In this document: positions 34,797-43,308 of the stretch, one piece after another
Numbering within the stretch: the first letter of the stretch is position 1
Layout: each line of letters starts with the position of its first letter
NCBI RefSeq assembly: GCF_025938095.1
Contig: NZ_JAPCZF010000003.1
Location: forward strand, 310,001-374,000
DNA from: Novosphingobium sp. JCM 18896
GTDB lineage: Bacteria; Pseudomonadota; Alphaproteobacteria; Sphingomonadales; Sphingomonadaceae
Direction of reading: 5' to 3'
DNA length: 64,000 bases
Notes under the pieces: generated by a model
Seen by the model: the letters and a program-made list of their open reading frames with translations, nothing else
What the model was told of the DNA's origin: nothing
Database searches by the model: none
Position numbers and translations under genes: made by a program

Positions 34797-36974
34797 ATGT
34801 CCATCGTGCGTCGCAACCACGTCCGTCTCGCCACCGCGCTGCTGGCCTCGGCCGCTACGCTGGCGCCACTCGCCGCCCAGGCGCAGGATACGGGTGAGCA
34901 GTTCGAGGACATCATCGTCACCGCGCAACGGGTCAACGCCACCGAAGTCAGCCGCGGCGGCAGCCTCGGCGCGCTGGGCAACAAGTCGGCCGAGGACGTG
35001 CCTTTCGCGATCAAGAGCTACAACGCCGCGCTGATCCTCAACCAGCAGCCGCAGACGCTGGGTCAGGTGCTCGAGAACGATCCCTCGGTGCGCACGACCT
35101 TCGCCTTCGGCAATGCCGCCGAGCTGTTCGTCATCCGCGGCTTCACCCTGGCCGGCGACGACATCGGCTTCGACGGCCTCTACGGCATCACCCCGCGCCA
35201 GCTGATCGCGCCCGAACTCTATGAATCGGTGCAGGTGCTCAACGGCGCCAGCGCCTTCCTCAATGGCGCGGCGCCGGGCGGCTCGGGGCTGGGTGGCAGC
35301 GTCAACCTGATGCCCAAGCGCGCGAGCCAGGACGATCTGACCCGCGTCACCGCCAACTACACCTCGGACAAGCACTGGGGCGGCAGCTTCGACCTGTCGC
35401 GCCGCTTCGGCGCCAACGGCGAATGGGGCCTGCGGATCAACGGTGCCGGCCGCCAGGGCGACGTCGCGATCGACAACGAATATCGCAGTTCCTACACGAT
35501 CGGCGGGGCACTGTCCTATGACAGCGGCCCGCTGCGCGTAGTGCTCGACCTTGCCTACCAGAAGGTCCGCGTCGAGGGGCTGCGCCCGAAGGTCGCGGTC
35601 AGCGGTTCGATCCCGGCCGTCCCGCGCGCCGAGACCAACTATGCCCAGCCCTGGACCTACACCGACCTGCGCGACGTGTTCGGCCAGCTGAAGCTCGAAT
35701 ACGACGTGGCCGACAATGCGATGCTCTATGCCTCGTTCGGCGCGCGCGACGGTTCGGAGAAGGGTATCTACGGCGGCGTCACCGTAACCAACGCGCTGAC
35801 CGGCGCAGCGACGATCGGCGCGTCATACATCCCGCGAACCGACAACAACGAGGCGGCGCAGGCCGGCATCCGCGTCAACCTGGCGGCGGGCGGCATCACC
35901 CACGAGTTCAACGTCGGCGGATCGGCGATCTGGCAGGTCAACCGCAACGCCTACGAGTTCTATGTCTCGGGCGCGGCGCAGGTCTCGAACATCTATAACC
36001 CGGTCACCGTGCCGCTGCCCACGACCGTGTCCTTCGCCGGCGGCAACCTGACCGATCCCTTCCCGATCTCGCGCAACCGCCTGTGGAGCGCCTTCGCCTC
36101 GGACACGATCGGCGTGCTCGACGACAAGGTGCTGCTGACCGCGGGCCTGCGCCTGCAGACGATCGCGACCAAGGGCTATTCGTACTTCGGCGGCGCGCAG
36201 CAGAGCTCCTATGACGAGAGCGCGGTGACCCCGGTTGTCGGTCTGGTGATCAAGCCGGTCGCCGGCGTGTCGCTCTATGCGAACCGCATCGAGGCGCTGG
36301 TCGCGGGCGAGGTCGCGCCGAACACGGGCACCGGCACGGGCGGCGCGAACATCCCGGTCAGCAATGCCGGCGAAGCGCTGTCGCCCTACAAGTCGAAGCA
36401 GTACGAGGCGGGCATCAAGTACAATTCGCCGCGCTTCAACGCGAGCGTGGCGCTGTTCCAGACCGATCGCGTCACCGCCGGCCTCGCGCTCGATCCGAGC
36501 CGCCCGGGCTTCCTGCGCTATGGCCCGATCGGCACGCAGCGTCACAAGGGCGTAGAGGTCTCGGTCGACGGCGAGCCGGTCGAGGGCCTGCGCCTGATCG
36601 CCGGTGGTTCGTACATCGATGCCAAGCAGCGCGCGACCAACACGGATGCGGTCGGCGTGCCCGACCTGCTGCTCAACGCCAACGTCGAGTGGGACCTGCC
36701 CTTCGTACCGGGCTTCACCCTGACCGGCCGCGTGGTCTACACCGGCGAGCAGGCGGCGGACCTCGCCAACACGCTGACCCTGCCGTCGTGGACCCGCGTC
36801 GACCTCGGCGCGCGCTATGTCGCGGTCGTTGCCGACAAGCCGCTGACCCTGCGCTTCGGCGTCGATAACGTCGCCAACAAGCGCTACTGGGCCTCGGCCT
36901 TCCAGGTGTTCAGCGCCGACCTGCTGCAGGGCACGCCGCGGACCTTCCGCGCTTCGGCCTCGATCGACTTCTAA
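34797..36974 (+). CDS. TonB-dependent siderophore-type receptor
   Basis: 725 residues from the ATG at 34797, chosen because it begins a proper signal peptide (MSIVRRNHVRLATALLASAA, cleaved near AAQAQ). TonB box EDIIVTAQR at about 35-43. The plug includes VPFAIKSYNAALILNQQPQT and a QVLNGASAFLNGAAPGGSG turn. The barrel ends in FRASASIDF. The plug turn LNGAAPGGSGLGG resembles ferric-siderophore receptors of the FhuE/FcuA kind. The perfect Fur-like palindrome upstream supports iron repression. Ligand unknown. Confidence 0.88.
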   Translation: MSIVRRNHVRLATALLASAATLAPLAAQAQDTGEQFEDIIVTAQRVNATEVSRGGSLGALGNKSAEDVPFAIKSYNAALILNQQPQTLGQVLENDPSVRTTFAFGNAAELFVIRGFTLAGDDIGFDGLYGITPRQLIAPELYESVQVLNGASAFLNGAAPGGSGLGGSVNLMPKRASQDDLTRVTANYTSDKHWGGSFDLSRRFGANGEWGLRINGAGRQGDVAIDNEYRSSYTIGGALSYDSGPLRVVLDLAYQKVRVEGLRPKVAVSGSIPAVPRAETNYAQPWTYTDLRDVFGQLKLEYDVADNAMLYASFGARDGSEKGIYGGVTVTNALTGAATIGASYIPRTDNNEAAQAGIRVNLAAGGITHEFNVGGSAIWQVNRNAYEFYVSGAAQVSNIYNPVTVPLPTTVSFAGGNLTDPFPISRNRLWSAFASDTIGVLDDKVLLTAGLRLQTIATKGYSYFGGAQQSSYDESAVTPVVGLVIKPVAGVSLYANRIEALVAGEVAPNTGTGTGGANIPVSNAGEALSPYKSKQYEAGIKYNSPRFNASVALFQTDRVTAGLALDPSRPGFLRYGPIGTQRHKGVEVSVDGEPVEGLRLIAGGSYIDAKQRATNTDAVGVPDLLLNANVEWDLPFVPGFTLTGRVVYTGEQAADLANTLTLPSWTRVDLGARYVAVVADKPLTLRFGVDNVANKRYWASAFQVFSADLLQGTPRTFRASASIDF

Positions 36975-36993
36975 GCGACGGCCGGCCGGCCGG

Positions 36994-38115
36994 CTATTCC
37001 GAGGCGCTGATATCCTCGGAAACGTCGGCGGCCTGCCGGGCGGGGGCGACCAGGTGCCAGGCCGCGAGGATCGGCACGAGGATCGCCATGCCCAGGAACA
37101 CGCTGATCACACGTTCGAGCCCCGGCTCGATCGCGACATTGGCATAGTCGTCGGGTACGAGCACCACGAGCACGGCCAGGGTGAACTGCAGTCCGAGATA
37201 GGCGTTGCGCGCGGAACCGTTCTCGATGTGGCGGCCGACGATGATGCCAAGGCAGGTGCCGGCGACGAGCACGGGCGTCGAACCGTGCGCGGCAAACAGG
37301 ATCGCGGCGGCGAGCACGCCGCCGGCCAGGCAGCCGACCGCGCGCTGGCGCAGGCGCCGGCTTACCGGGCCGAGCCCCGACGAACCGATGCCCGCGACGG
37401 GGACGATCATCACCGCCATGATCGTGACGCCGGCCTGGGCCAGTTCGCGGATGGCGACGAAGTGGTAGATCAGCGGCAGCAGGCTCAGCGCGACCGCGGC
37501 CTGGGCGGCGTGGCGCGCGGCATCGGGGTGCCAGCCGACCGGCGGCGTCGAGGGAGTCAGCGAGGCGGGCCACCAGCGCCGCGCGGTCACGGTCGAGACC
37601 ATCGAGACGATCACGCAGGCGACCGTGCCCGCGCCGACTTCGAGCACACGGGTGAGCGCCAGCGCCTTGATGTCGATCGTCGGATTTTCCATGCGGTCGA
37701 GCACGATCATCAGGAAGGTCAGGCCGAACAGCAGGAAGGCATAGGCGCGCCGCGCGGTCAGCATGCCGTAGAGCCCGATACCGCCGACCAGCGCGACCGC
37801 GAGCATGTTCTGCCAGACCGCACCCGAGGACAGCCGTTCGAACCAGATCGCCAGCGTCGCGCCGAGCAGGGTGCCGATCATCCGCAGCACGCCGCGCACG
37901 AAGGTCTCGGCGACCGGGCCTTTCATCAGCACGAAGGCGCTGAATGCGGCCCAGGCGATCATCTGCGCGCCGACGAGGTGGGCGATGACGATGGCCAGCA
38001 GCACCGAGGCGACGCATTCGAGCTCGTCGGCCATGCGCCGGCCGGGGGTAATCAGCACGCGTAGTTCGCGGTGGAGTTTCTCAGTCAGTGTCAGATCGGC
38101 GGGGTGCGGCGTCAT
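36994..38115 (-). CDS. FUSC-family inner-membrane protein
   Basis: 373 residues with about ten membrane helices in two halves (about 40-170 and 215-350). The N-terminal cytosolic stretch is basic. The repeat of two halves, each with a compact helix bundle, fits the FUSC/AaeB family (fusaric acid and aromatic acid efflux), but it is shorter than AaeB and lacks its large cytosolic domain. It probably exports a small organic acid or toxic compound. Tail-to-tail with the receptor at 34797 (gap 19 bp); next to the ATPase gene on the same strand (gap 31 bp). Confidence 0.75.
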   Translation of the reverse strand: MTPHPADLTLTEKLHRELRVLITPGRRMADELECVASVLLAIVIAHLVGAQMIAWAAFSAFVLMKGPVAETFVRGVLRMIGTLLGATLAIWFERLSSGAVWQNMLAVALVGGIGLYGMLTARRAYAFLLFGLTFLMIVLDRMENPTIDIKALALTRVLEVGAGTVACVIVSMVSTVTARRWWPASLTPSTPPVGWHPDAARHAAQAAVALSLLPLIYHFVAIRELAQAGVTIMAVMIVPVAGIGSSGLGPVSRRLRQRAVGCLAGGVLAAAILFAAHGSTPVLVAGTCLGIIVGRHIENGSARNAYLGLQFTLAVLVVLVPDDYANVAIEPGLERVISVFLGMAILVPILAAWHLVAPARQAADVSEDISASE

Positions 38116-38146
38116 CGCGCCGCTATGACTCCACTCGGCCGCGGGA

Positions 38147-39622
38147 TCAAACCTCGAGCGGCGCCGTCGCCAGCCCCAGTTCGGGAATCGTGATCGAGCG
38201 GCGACCGGAAAAGTCGGTGCGCACGACGATCAGCCCGGCCTTCTCGTAGTGTTCGAGCAGGCGGCGCACGCGGCCCGGCGACTGGGTGCCGTAGATCCGT
38301 GCGATCTCATCATCGTCGGGGCAGGGCAGCCCGTCGCGCGCGGCACGGGCCATCAGCAGGAACGGGGCGAGCAGGTCGTCGGCCAGCGGCTTGGCGACGC
38401 GCAGGATCTCGGCCCATTCGGAGGCTTCGGGATTGAGGATGCCGGCCACGGCCATGGCGAAGCGGCGACGGAACTGGCTCATGTCGACGTGGCCCGCGGT
38501 CAGCCGCTGCATGCGGCAGCGCACCGAGAAGTCCTGGAACAGGGTCGCGGGCGACTGGAAGGTGCAGTTCTCCTCGGCGACCATCTCGGCGAGGATCGCG
38601 CTGACCGCGACGTCGATCTCGTAGCGCGAGGGGGTGAACAGCTGCGGCTGGACCACCTCCTCTTCCTCCTCGGGCACCAGCGGCACTGCGGCGATGCGCT
38701 CCATCAGTTCGTCGGCGTCGAACTCGGGCTCGGGCGGGGCCGGGCGGTGGATCGGCGTCTCGTCGAGATGCAGGTCCGAATGGAGCAGCGCGTGGATGTC
38801 GTCGGGCGAGGCCGAGGGCGGCGGGGTCAGCGGCTGCGAACCGCCGCGCGATCCGGTGCGCACCGAGCCGATGCGCACCGCCACGGGGCGGCGGCTGATC
38901 GCCGGGCCGAGGCCGAGGAACTGGCCGCGCGCGAGATCGCGGATCTGCTCGGCCTGCCGGCGTTCCATGCCGAGCAGGTCGGCCGCGCGCGCCATGTCGA
39001 TGTCGAGGAAGGTGCGCCCCATCAGGAAGTTCGAGGCCTCGGCCGCGACGTTCTTGGCCAGCTTTGCCAGGCGCTGGGTGGCGACGATGCCGGCGAGCCC
39101 GCGCTTGCGGCCGCGGCACATCAGGTTGGTCATCGCCGCGAGCGACAGGCGGCGCGCCTCGTCGCTGACCTCGCCCGAGGCGACGGGGGCGAACATCTGC
39201 GCTTCGTCGACCACCACGAGTGCCGGATACCATTCCTCGCGCGGGGCATCGAACAGCGCCGAAAGGAAGATCGCCGCGGCGCGCATCTGCGCCTCGATCT
39301 CGAGCTCGTCGAGCGCGAGCACGACCGAGGCGCGATGCTTGCGAATGCGCTGCGCGAGCCGCGCGAGCTCTTCGGCCGAATAGGCGGCGCCGTCGACGAC
39401 GATGTGGCCGAAAGGCTCGGCCAGGGTGACGAAGTCGCCTTCGGGATCGATCACGACCTGTTGGACGATGCTGGCGCTTTCCTCGAGCAGGCGGCGCAGC
39501 AGGTGCGATTTGCCCGAGCCAGAGTTACCCTGCACCAGCAGGCGCGTCGCCAGCAGTTCCTCTACGTCGATGGTGATCGGGGCGCCGTTGGGGTCGACGC
39601 CGATTTCAATCGGTGCGCTCAC
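38147..39622 (-). CDS. HerA/DUF87-like ATP-binding protein
   Basis: 491 residues from a GTG at 39622; the frame is open upstream but that part covers the repeat element and is Pro-rich. Walker A is QGNSGSGKSH (Gly32-Ser39), Walker B is ALVVVDEAQMF (about 140-150), and TQRLAKLAKN is a sensor-like segment. The HerA-like ATPase core ends near residue 255. A Pro- and Glu-rich linker follows, then a helical C-terminal domain (about 330-491) ending in a winged-helix-like RIYGTQSPGRVRRLLEHYEK segment. HerA ATPases translocate DNA, often with NurA, but no nuclease gene is adjacent. The role is open: DNA repair, conjugation-like or defence. Confidence 0.75.
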   Translation of the reverse strand: MSAPIEIGVDPNGAPITIDVEELLATRLLVQGNSGSGKSHLLRRLLEESASIVQQVVIDPEGDFVTLAEPFGHIVVDGAAYSAEELARLAQRIRKHRASVVLALDELEIEAQMRAAAIFLSALFDAPREEWYPALVVVDEAQMFAPVASGEVSDEARRLSLAAMTNLMCRGRKRGLAGIVATQRLAKLAKNVAAEASNFLMGRTFLDIDMARAADLLGMERRQAEQIRDLARGQFLGLGPAISRRPVAVRIGSVRTGSRGGSQPLTPPPSASPDDIHALLHSDLHLDETPIHRPAPPEPEFDADELMERIAAVPLVPEEEEEVVQPQLFTPSRYEIDVAVSAILAEMVAEENCTFQSPATLFQDFSVRCRMQRLTAGHVDMSQFRRRFAMAVAGILNPEASEWAEILRVAKPLADDLLAPFLLMARAARDGLPCPDDDEIARIYGTQSPGRVRRLLEHYEKAGLIVVRTDFSGRRSITIPELGLATAPLEV

Positions 39623-39730
39623 GTTGCGGGCATTAGATCGGCGGCCGGATTCGGACCAAGGGCGGGGAGGCGGCTTTTCCAGAGGTTTGGGGTGGGGCGA
39701 AGAGGGAAAAGCCGATGCTTCCAGTCTCAC

Positions 39731-39830
39731 CGTCGCCCCTGCGTAGGCAGGAGCCCATCCGGGCTCTCGTTATCGAGCCGAGGGGGCGTGGTGAAGAGTT
39801 CAGTTGGGCCCTGCCTTCGCAGGGGCGACG
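39731..39830. repeat. 100-bp REP/MITE-like element with 21-bp terminal inverted repeats
   Basis: Arms at 39731-39751 and 39810-39830 match in 20 of 21 positions (core GTCGCCCCTGCG...AGGCAGG). The interior has its own GAGCCC/GGGCTC hairpin. It lies between two minus-strand genes and carries no ORF. Such palindromes are often dispersed in sphingomonad genomes; copy number cannot be judged here. Confidence 0.65.
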
Positions 39831-39856
39831 AACGAAATGAGGTGGAATGTAAGAGC

Positions 39857-41041
39857 CTAAGCTTCCCCGATCGCCTGCGCGGCAGCCCGCCCGCTCGCCC
39901 AGGCCCATTGGAAGTTGTAGCCGCCGAGCCAGCCCGTCACGTCGACCGCCTCGCCGATCGCATAGAGCCCGGGCATCTTGCGTGCTTCCATCGTCCGCGA
40001 CGACAGGTCGGCGGTCGAGATGCCTCCGGCGGTGACTTCGGCCTTGGCATAGCCTTCGGTACCGTTCGGCGAAAATTGCCAGTCGCGCAGCCGCGCTTCG
40101 GCCGCGCGCAGTGCCTTGTCTGTCAGCTGGCCGAGCTCGCCGGCCAGCGCCAGCCGCTCGCCCAGCGCGCCGGCGAGGCGATCGGGCAGGCCGCGCGAAA
40201 GGACCGTCGCGAACTGCATGCGCGGGTGCTCGCGCTTCTCGGCGAGCAGCCAGTCGATGCCGCGATCGGGCAGGAAGTTCACGCCGATTGCGGTGCGGTG
40301 CTGCCAGTAGGACGAGATCTGCAGCATCGCCGGACCCGAGAGCCCGCGGTGCGTGAACAGCGCCGCCTCGCGGAATTTGACCTTGTTCCAGCGAACCTCA
40401 ACCTCGGTTGAGACTCCCGAAAGCTCGCGGAAAAGCGCCTCGTCTTCGCCCAGGGTGAAGGGCACCAGCGCCGGGCGCGGCTGGACCACCGACAGGCCGA
40501 ACTGGCGCGCGATGTCGTAGGCGAAACCGGTCGCACCCATCTTGGGGATCGACGGCCCGCCGGTGGCGAGCACGAGCGCGGGGGCCTCGTGGACCTGCCC
40601 GTCGATCGTCACGCGGAACCGGCCGTCGGCATGGTCGATCGCGCTGGCCGGATGGCCGAGCCGCAGGGTCACGCCGCCGGCCTGGCATTCCTCGAGCAGC
40701 AGGTCGACGATCTGCCGCGCCGAACCGTCGCAGAACAGCTGACCCAGGGTCTTCTCGTGCCAGGCGATCCCATAGCGATCGACCAGGTCGATGAAGTCCT
40801 GCGGGCGATAGCGGCCGAGCGCCGACTTGGCGAAGTGCGGATTGGCCGAGAGGTAGTTGTCCGCCTTGGCGTGGACGTTGGTGAAGTTGCAGCGCCCGCC
40901 GCCCGAGATCAGGATCTTCTTGCCCGGCGCCTCGGCATGATCGACCAGCAACACGCGCTTGCCGAGTTGGCCCGCGGTCGCCGCGCACATCATGCCGGCC
41001 GCGCCGGCGCCGAGCACGATCGCGTCGTAGGTGTCAGGCAT
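39857..41041 (-). CDS. NAD(P)/FAD-dependent oxidoreductase, HI0933/BaiN-like
   Basis: 394 residues, ATG at 41041, overlapping the stop of the upstream flavoprotein by 8 bp. The N-terminal dinucleotide fold (AIVLGAGAAGMMCAATAGQLG) is followed by GKKILISGGGRCNFTN, a signature of the HI0933/BaiN family. The end has AGGISTADLSSRTMEA and GLYAIGEAVDVTGWLGGYNFQWAWASG. Homologues are FAD proteins of mostly unknown substrate; BaiN acts in bile-acid dehydroxylation, and others have been linked to tRNA or queuosine chemistry without firm proof. Cytoplasmic. It forms a pair with the next flavoprotein. Confidence 0.88.
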   Translation of the reverse strand: MPDTYDAIVLGAGAAGMMCAATAGQLGKRVLLVDHAEAPGKKILISGGGRCNFTNVHAKADNYLSANPHFAKSALGRYRPQDFIDLVDRYGIAWHEKTLGQLFCDGSARQIVDLLLEECQAGGVTLRLGHPASAIDHADGRFRVTIDGQVHEAPALVLATGGPSIPKMGATGFAYDIARQFGLSVVQPRPALVPFTLGEDEALFRELSGVSTEVEVRWNKVKFREAALFTHRGLSGPAMLQISSYWQHRTAIGVNFLPDRGIDWLLAEKREHPRMQFATVLSRGLPDRLAGALGERLALAGELGQLTDKALRAAEARLRDWQFSPNGTEGYAKAEVTAGGISTADLSSRTMEARKMPGLYAIGEAVDVTGWLGGYNFQWAWASGRAAAQAIGEA

Positions 41042-42659
41042 TCGCGAGGATGGAGGCGCCGACCGCCTCGCCGACCTTGATCCCGTCGATCGCGGCCGAG
41101 AGGATGCCGCCGGCATAGCCCGCGCCTTCGCCCGCAGGGAACAGGCGCGCGACGTTGACGCTCTGGAAATCCTGGCCACGGGTGATGCGCAAGGGCGACG
41201 AAGTGCGCGTCTCGACGCCGGTCATGACCACGTCGGGATGATCGTAGTTGCGGATCTGGCGGCCGAACACGGGCAGGGCCTCGCGGATCGCCTCTACCGC
41301 GAACTCGGGCAGGCATTGCGCGAGGTCGGTCAGGGTGACGCCGGGCTTGTACGAGGGTGTGACCTCGCCGAGCTCGGTCGAGGCGCGGCCAGCGAGGAAA
41401 TCGCCGACCTTCTGCCCCGGTGCGGCGTAGGACGAGCCGCCGACTTGGTAGGCCAGGCTTTCCCACTTGCGCTGGAATTCGATCCCGGCGAGTGGCCCGC
41501 CCGGATAGTCGCGCGCCGGGTCGATGCCGACGACGAGGCCCGAATTGGCGTTGAACTCGGCGCGCGAATATTGGCTCATGCCGTTGGTGACGACGCGGCC
41601 CTCTTCGGAGGTCGCGGCGACGACGCGCCCGCCCGGGCACATGCAGAACGAATAGACCGAGCGCCCGTTGGAGGCGTGGTGGACCAGGCTGTAGTCGGCC
41701 GCGCCGAGGTCGGGATGGCCGGCGCAGGTGCCGTAGCGCGCGCGATCGACCCAGCTCTGCGGATGCTCGATGCGCACGCCGATCGAGAAGGGCTTGGCTT
41801 CCATGTAGACGCCGCGCGCGTGCAGCATCTCGAAGGTCGGACGGGCCGAGTGGCCGATCGCCATGACGACGTGGTCGGTTTCTAGAAACGAGCCGTCGGC
41901 CAAGTGCAGGCCGCGCAGGCGCTTGCTGCCGTCGGGCTGCTCTTCGAGTTCGAGATCGTCGACGCGCGTCTGCCAGCGATATTCACCGCCGAGTTCCTCG
42001 ATCGTCGCGCGCATGGACTCGACCATGGTGACGAGACGAAAGGTGCCGATGTGCGGGTGGGCTTCCCAGAGAATGTCGTCGGGCGCGCCGGCCTTGACGA
42101 ATTCCTCGAGCACCTTGCGGCCGAGGAAACGCGGATCCTTGGTGCGGCAATAGAGCTTGCCGTCGGAGAAGGTGCCGGCGCCGCCTTCGCCGAACTGGAC
42201 GTTGCTGTCGGGGTTGAACTCGCTGCGGCGCCAGAGGCCCCAGGTGTCCTTGGTGCGCTGACGCACGACCTTGCCGCGGTCGAGAATGATCGGCTTGAAG
42301 CCCATCTGCGCGAGGATCAGCCCGGCGAACAGCCCGCAGGGGCCGGCGCCGATGACCACGGGGCGCTTGCCGGACCAGCCCGAGGGGGCAGTCACCGGGA
42401 AGCGATAGGCCATGTCGGGCGTGGGCTTGACGTCCTTGTCGCCGGCGAAGCGTTCGAGCACTTCGGCTTCGTCGATAAGGTCCAGATCGACCGTATAGAC
42501 CAGCAGTACCGCGTTCTTGCGGCGGGCGTCGTTGCCGCGCTTGAACACCGTAAAGCTCTTCAAAGCATCGGCGGCCACGCCCAGCCGTGCACAGACCGCT
42601 TCGGGTAGCGCCTCGGCCGGATGGTCGAGCGGCAACTTGAGGTCGGACAGGCGGATCAT
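41034..42659 (-). CDS. FAD-dependent dehydrogenase, COG2509-like
   Basis: 541 residues. An N-terminal domain (about 1-95, VFKRGNDARRKNAVLLVYTVD) precedes the FAD fold (PVVIGAGPCGLFAGLILAQMG). Family phrases include VQFGEGGAGTFSDGKL, FSIGVRIEHPQ, FCMCPGGRVVAATSEEG and LFPAGEGAGYAGGILSAA. Members are present in many bacteria and plastids but lack an assigned reaction. Coupled by overlap with the BaiN-like gene, and only 1 bp behind the mini-HTH gene, so this is an operon. Confidence 0.85.
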   Translation of the reverse strand: MIRLSDLKLPLDHPAEALPEAVCARLGVAADALKSFTVFKRGNDARRKNAVLLVYTVDLDLIDEAEVLERFAGDKDVKPTPDMAYRFPVTAPSGWSGKRPVVIGAGPCGLFAGLILAQMGFKPIILDRGKVVRQRTKDTWGLWRRSEFNPDSNVQFGEGGAGTFSDGKLYCRTKDPRFLGRKVLEEFVKAGAPDDILWEAHPHIGTFRLVTMVESMRATIEELGGEYRWQTRVDDLELEEQPDGSKRLRGLHLADGSFLETDHVVMAIGHSARPTFEMLHARGVYMEAKPFSIGVRIEHPQSWVDRARYGTCAGHPDLGAADYSLVHHASNGRSVYSFCMCPGGRVVAATSEEGRVVTNGMSQYSRAEFNANSGLVVGIDPARDYPGGPLAGIEFQRKWESLAYQVGGSSYAAPGQKVGDFLAGRASTELGEVTPSYKPGVTLTDLAQCLPEFAVEAIREALPVFGRQIRNYDHPDVVMTGVETRTSSPLRITRGQDFQSVNVARLFPAGEGAGYAGGILSAAIDGIKVGEAVGASILANA

Positions 42660-42660
42660 G

Positions 42661-42840
42661 TCAGCGCAGCTTGGCGATGCTCAGCCCGTCGGCCTTGGCG
42701 CGATCCTTGGTCGATTCCTCGCTGCGCTTGAGCGCCTTGGCGATGGCCTTGAGCGCCATGCCCTTCTTGGCGAGCGTGTGGAGCTTCTGGATCTCGTCGG
42801 CGGTCCAGGGCTGGCGGTGTCGTTCGAATCTTTCGGCCAT
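42661..42840 (-). CDS. Short GcrA/SANT-like HTH protein (59 aa)
   Basis: 59 residues starting MAERFERHRQPWTADEIQKL and ending DGLSIAKLR. The core WTADEIQKLHTLAKKG, then ALKAIAKALKRSEESTKDRA, copies the layout of the N-terminal HTH of GcrA (WTxExxxxL...W..G.S...IA..L...T...V..K....GL) but without its C-terminal sigma-contact part. Codon use matches the neighbours. It lies directly after the UPF0178 gene (9 bp) and 1 bp before the flavoprotein gene on the same strand. A small DNA-binding protein is likely; its targets are unknown. Confidence 0.75.
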   Translation of the reverse strand: MAERFERHRQPWTADEIQKLHTLAKKGMALKAIAKALKRSEESTKDRAKADGLSIAKLR

Positions 42841-42849
42841 GTCCGTCCC

Positions 42850-43308
42850 TTAGCGTCCGCGCTTCAACTTCACGAGCGCTTCGTCGAGCGCCGAGAGGAA
42901 GCGCGAGCGATCGGCCTTGGCGAAAGGCGCGGGGCCGCCGAGCTGTTCGCCGCCGGCGCGCAGGTCGGCCATGATCGCGCGTGTAGCGATGGCGCTGCCG
43001 ATCGAGGCCGTGGTGAAGGGCTTGCCGTTGGGGGCAATCACCACGGCGCCGGCCTTGAGGCAGCGATCGGCGAGCAGGATGTCGGCGGTGATGCAGACCG
43101 CCCCTGCATCGGCGCGTTCCGCGATCCAGTCGTCCGCCGCGTCGAAGCCGTCGCTCACCACCATGCGGTCGATCAGCGCGTGCTGCGGCACGCGGATCGG
43201 GCTGTTGGAGACGATCGTCACCGGCACCTCGTGACGGAAGGCGACCTTGTAGATCTCCTCCTTCACCGGGCAGGCGTCGGCATCGACGAGGATGCGGAGT
43301 CCGCTCAA
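42850..43308 (-). CDS. UPF0178/DUF188 (YaiI/YqxD) protein
   Basis: 152 residues. Opens with [18 protein letters not shown], the family signature with three acidic residues as in PIN/NYN-type nucleases, then [18 protein letters not shown] and [16 protein letters not shown]. The end has [14 protein letters not shown]. The fold suggests a metal-dependent RNase, but no activity is established for the family. Starts inside the stop of the helicase gene (ATGA overlap). Confidence 0.92.
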   Translation of the reverse strand: MSGLRILVDADACPVKEEIYKVAFRHEVPVTIVSNSPIRVPQHALIDRMVVSDGFDAADDWIAERADAGAVCITADILLADRCLKAGAVVIAPNGKPFTTASIGSAIATRAIMADLRAGGEQLGGPAPFAKADRSRFLSALDEALVKLKRGR

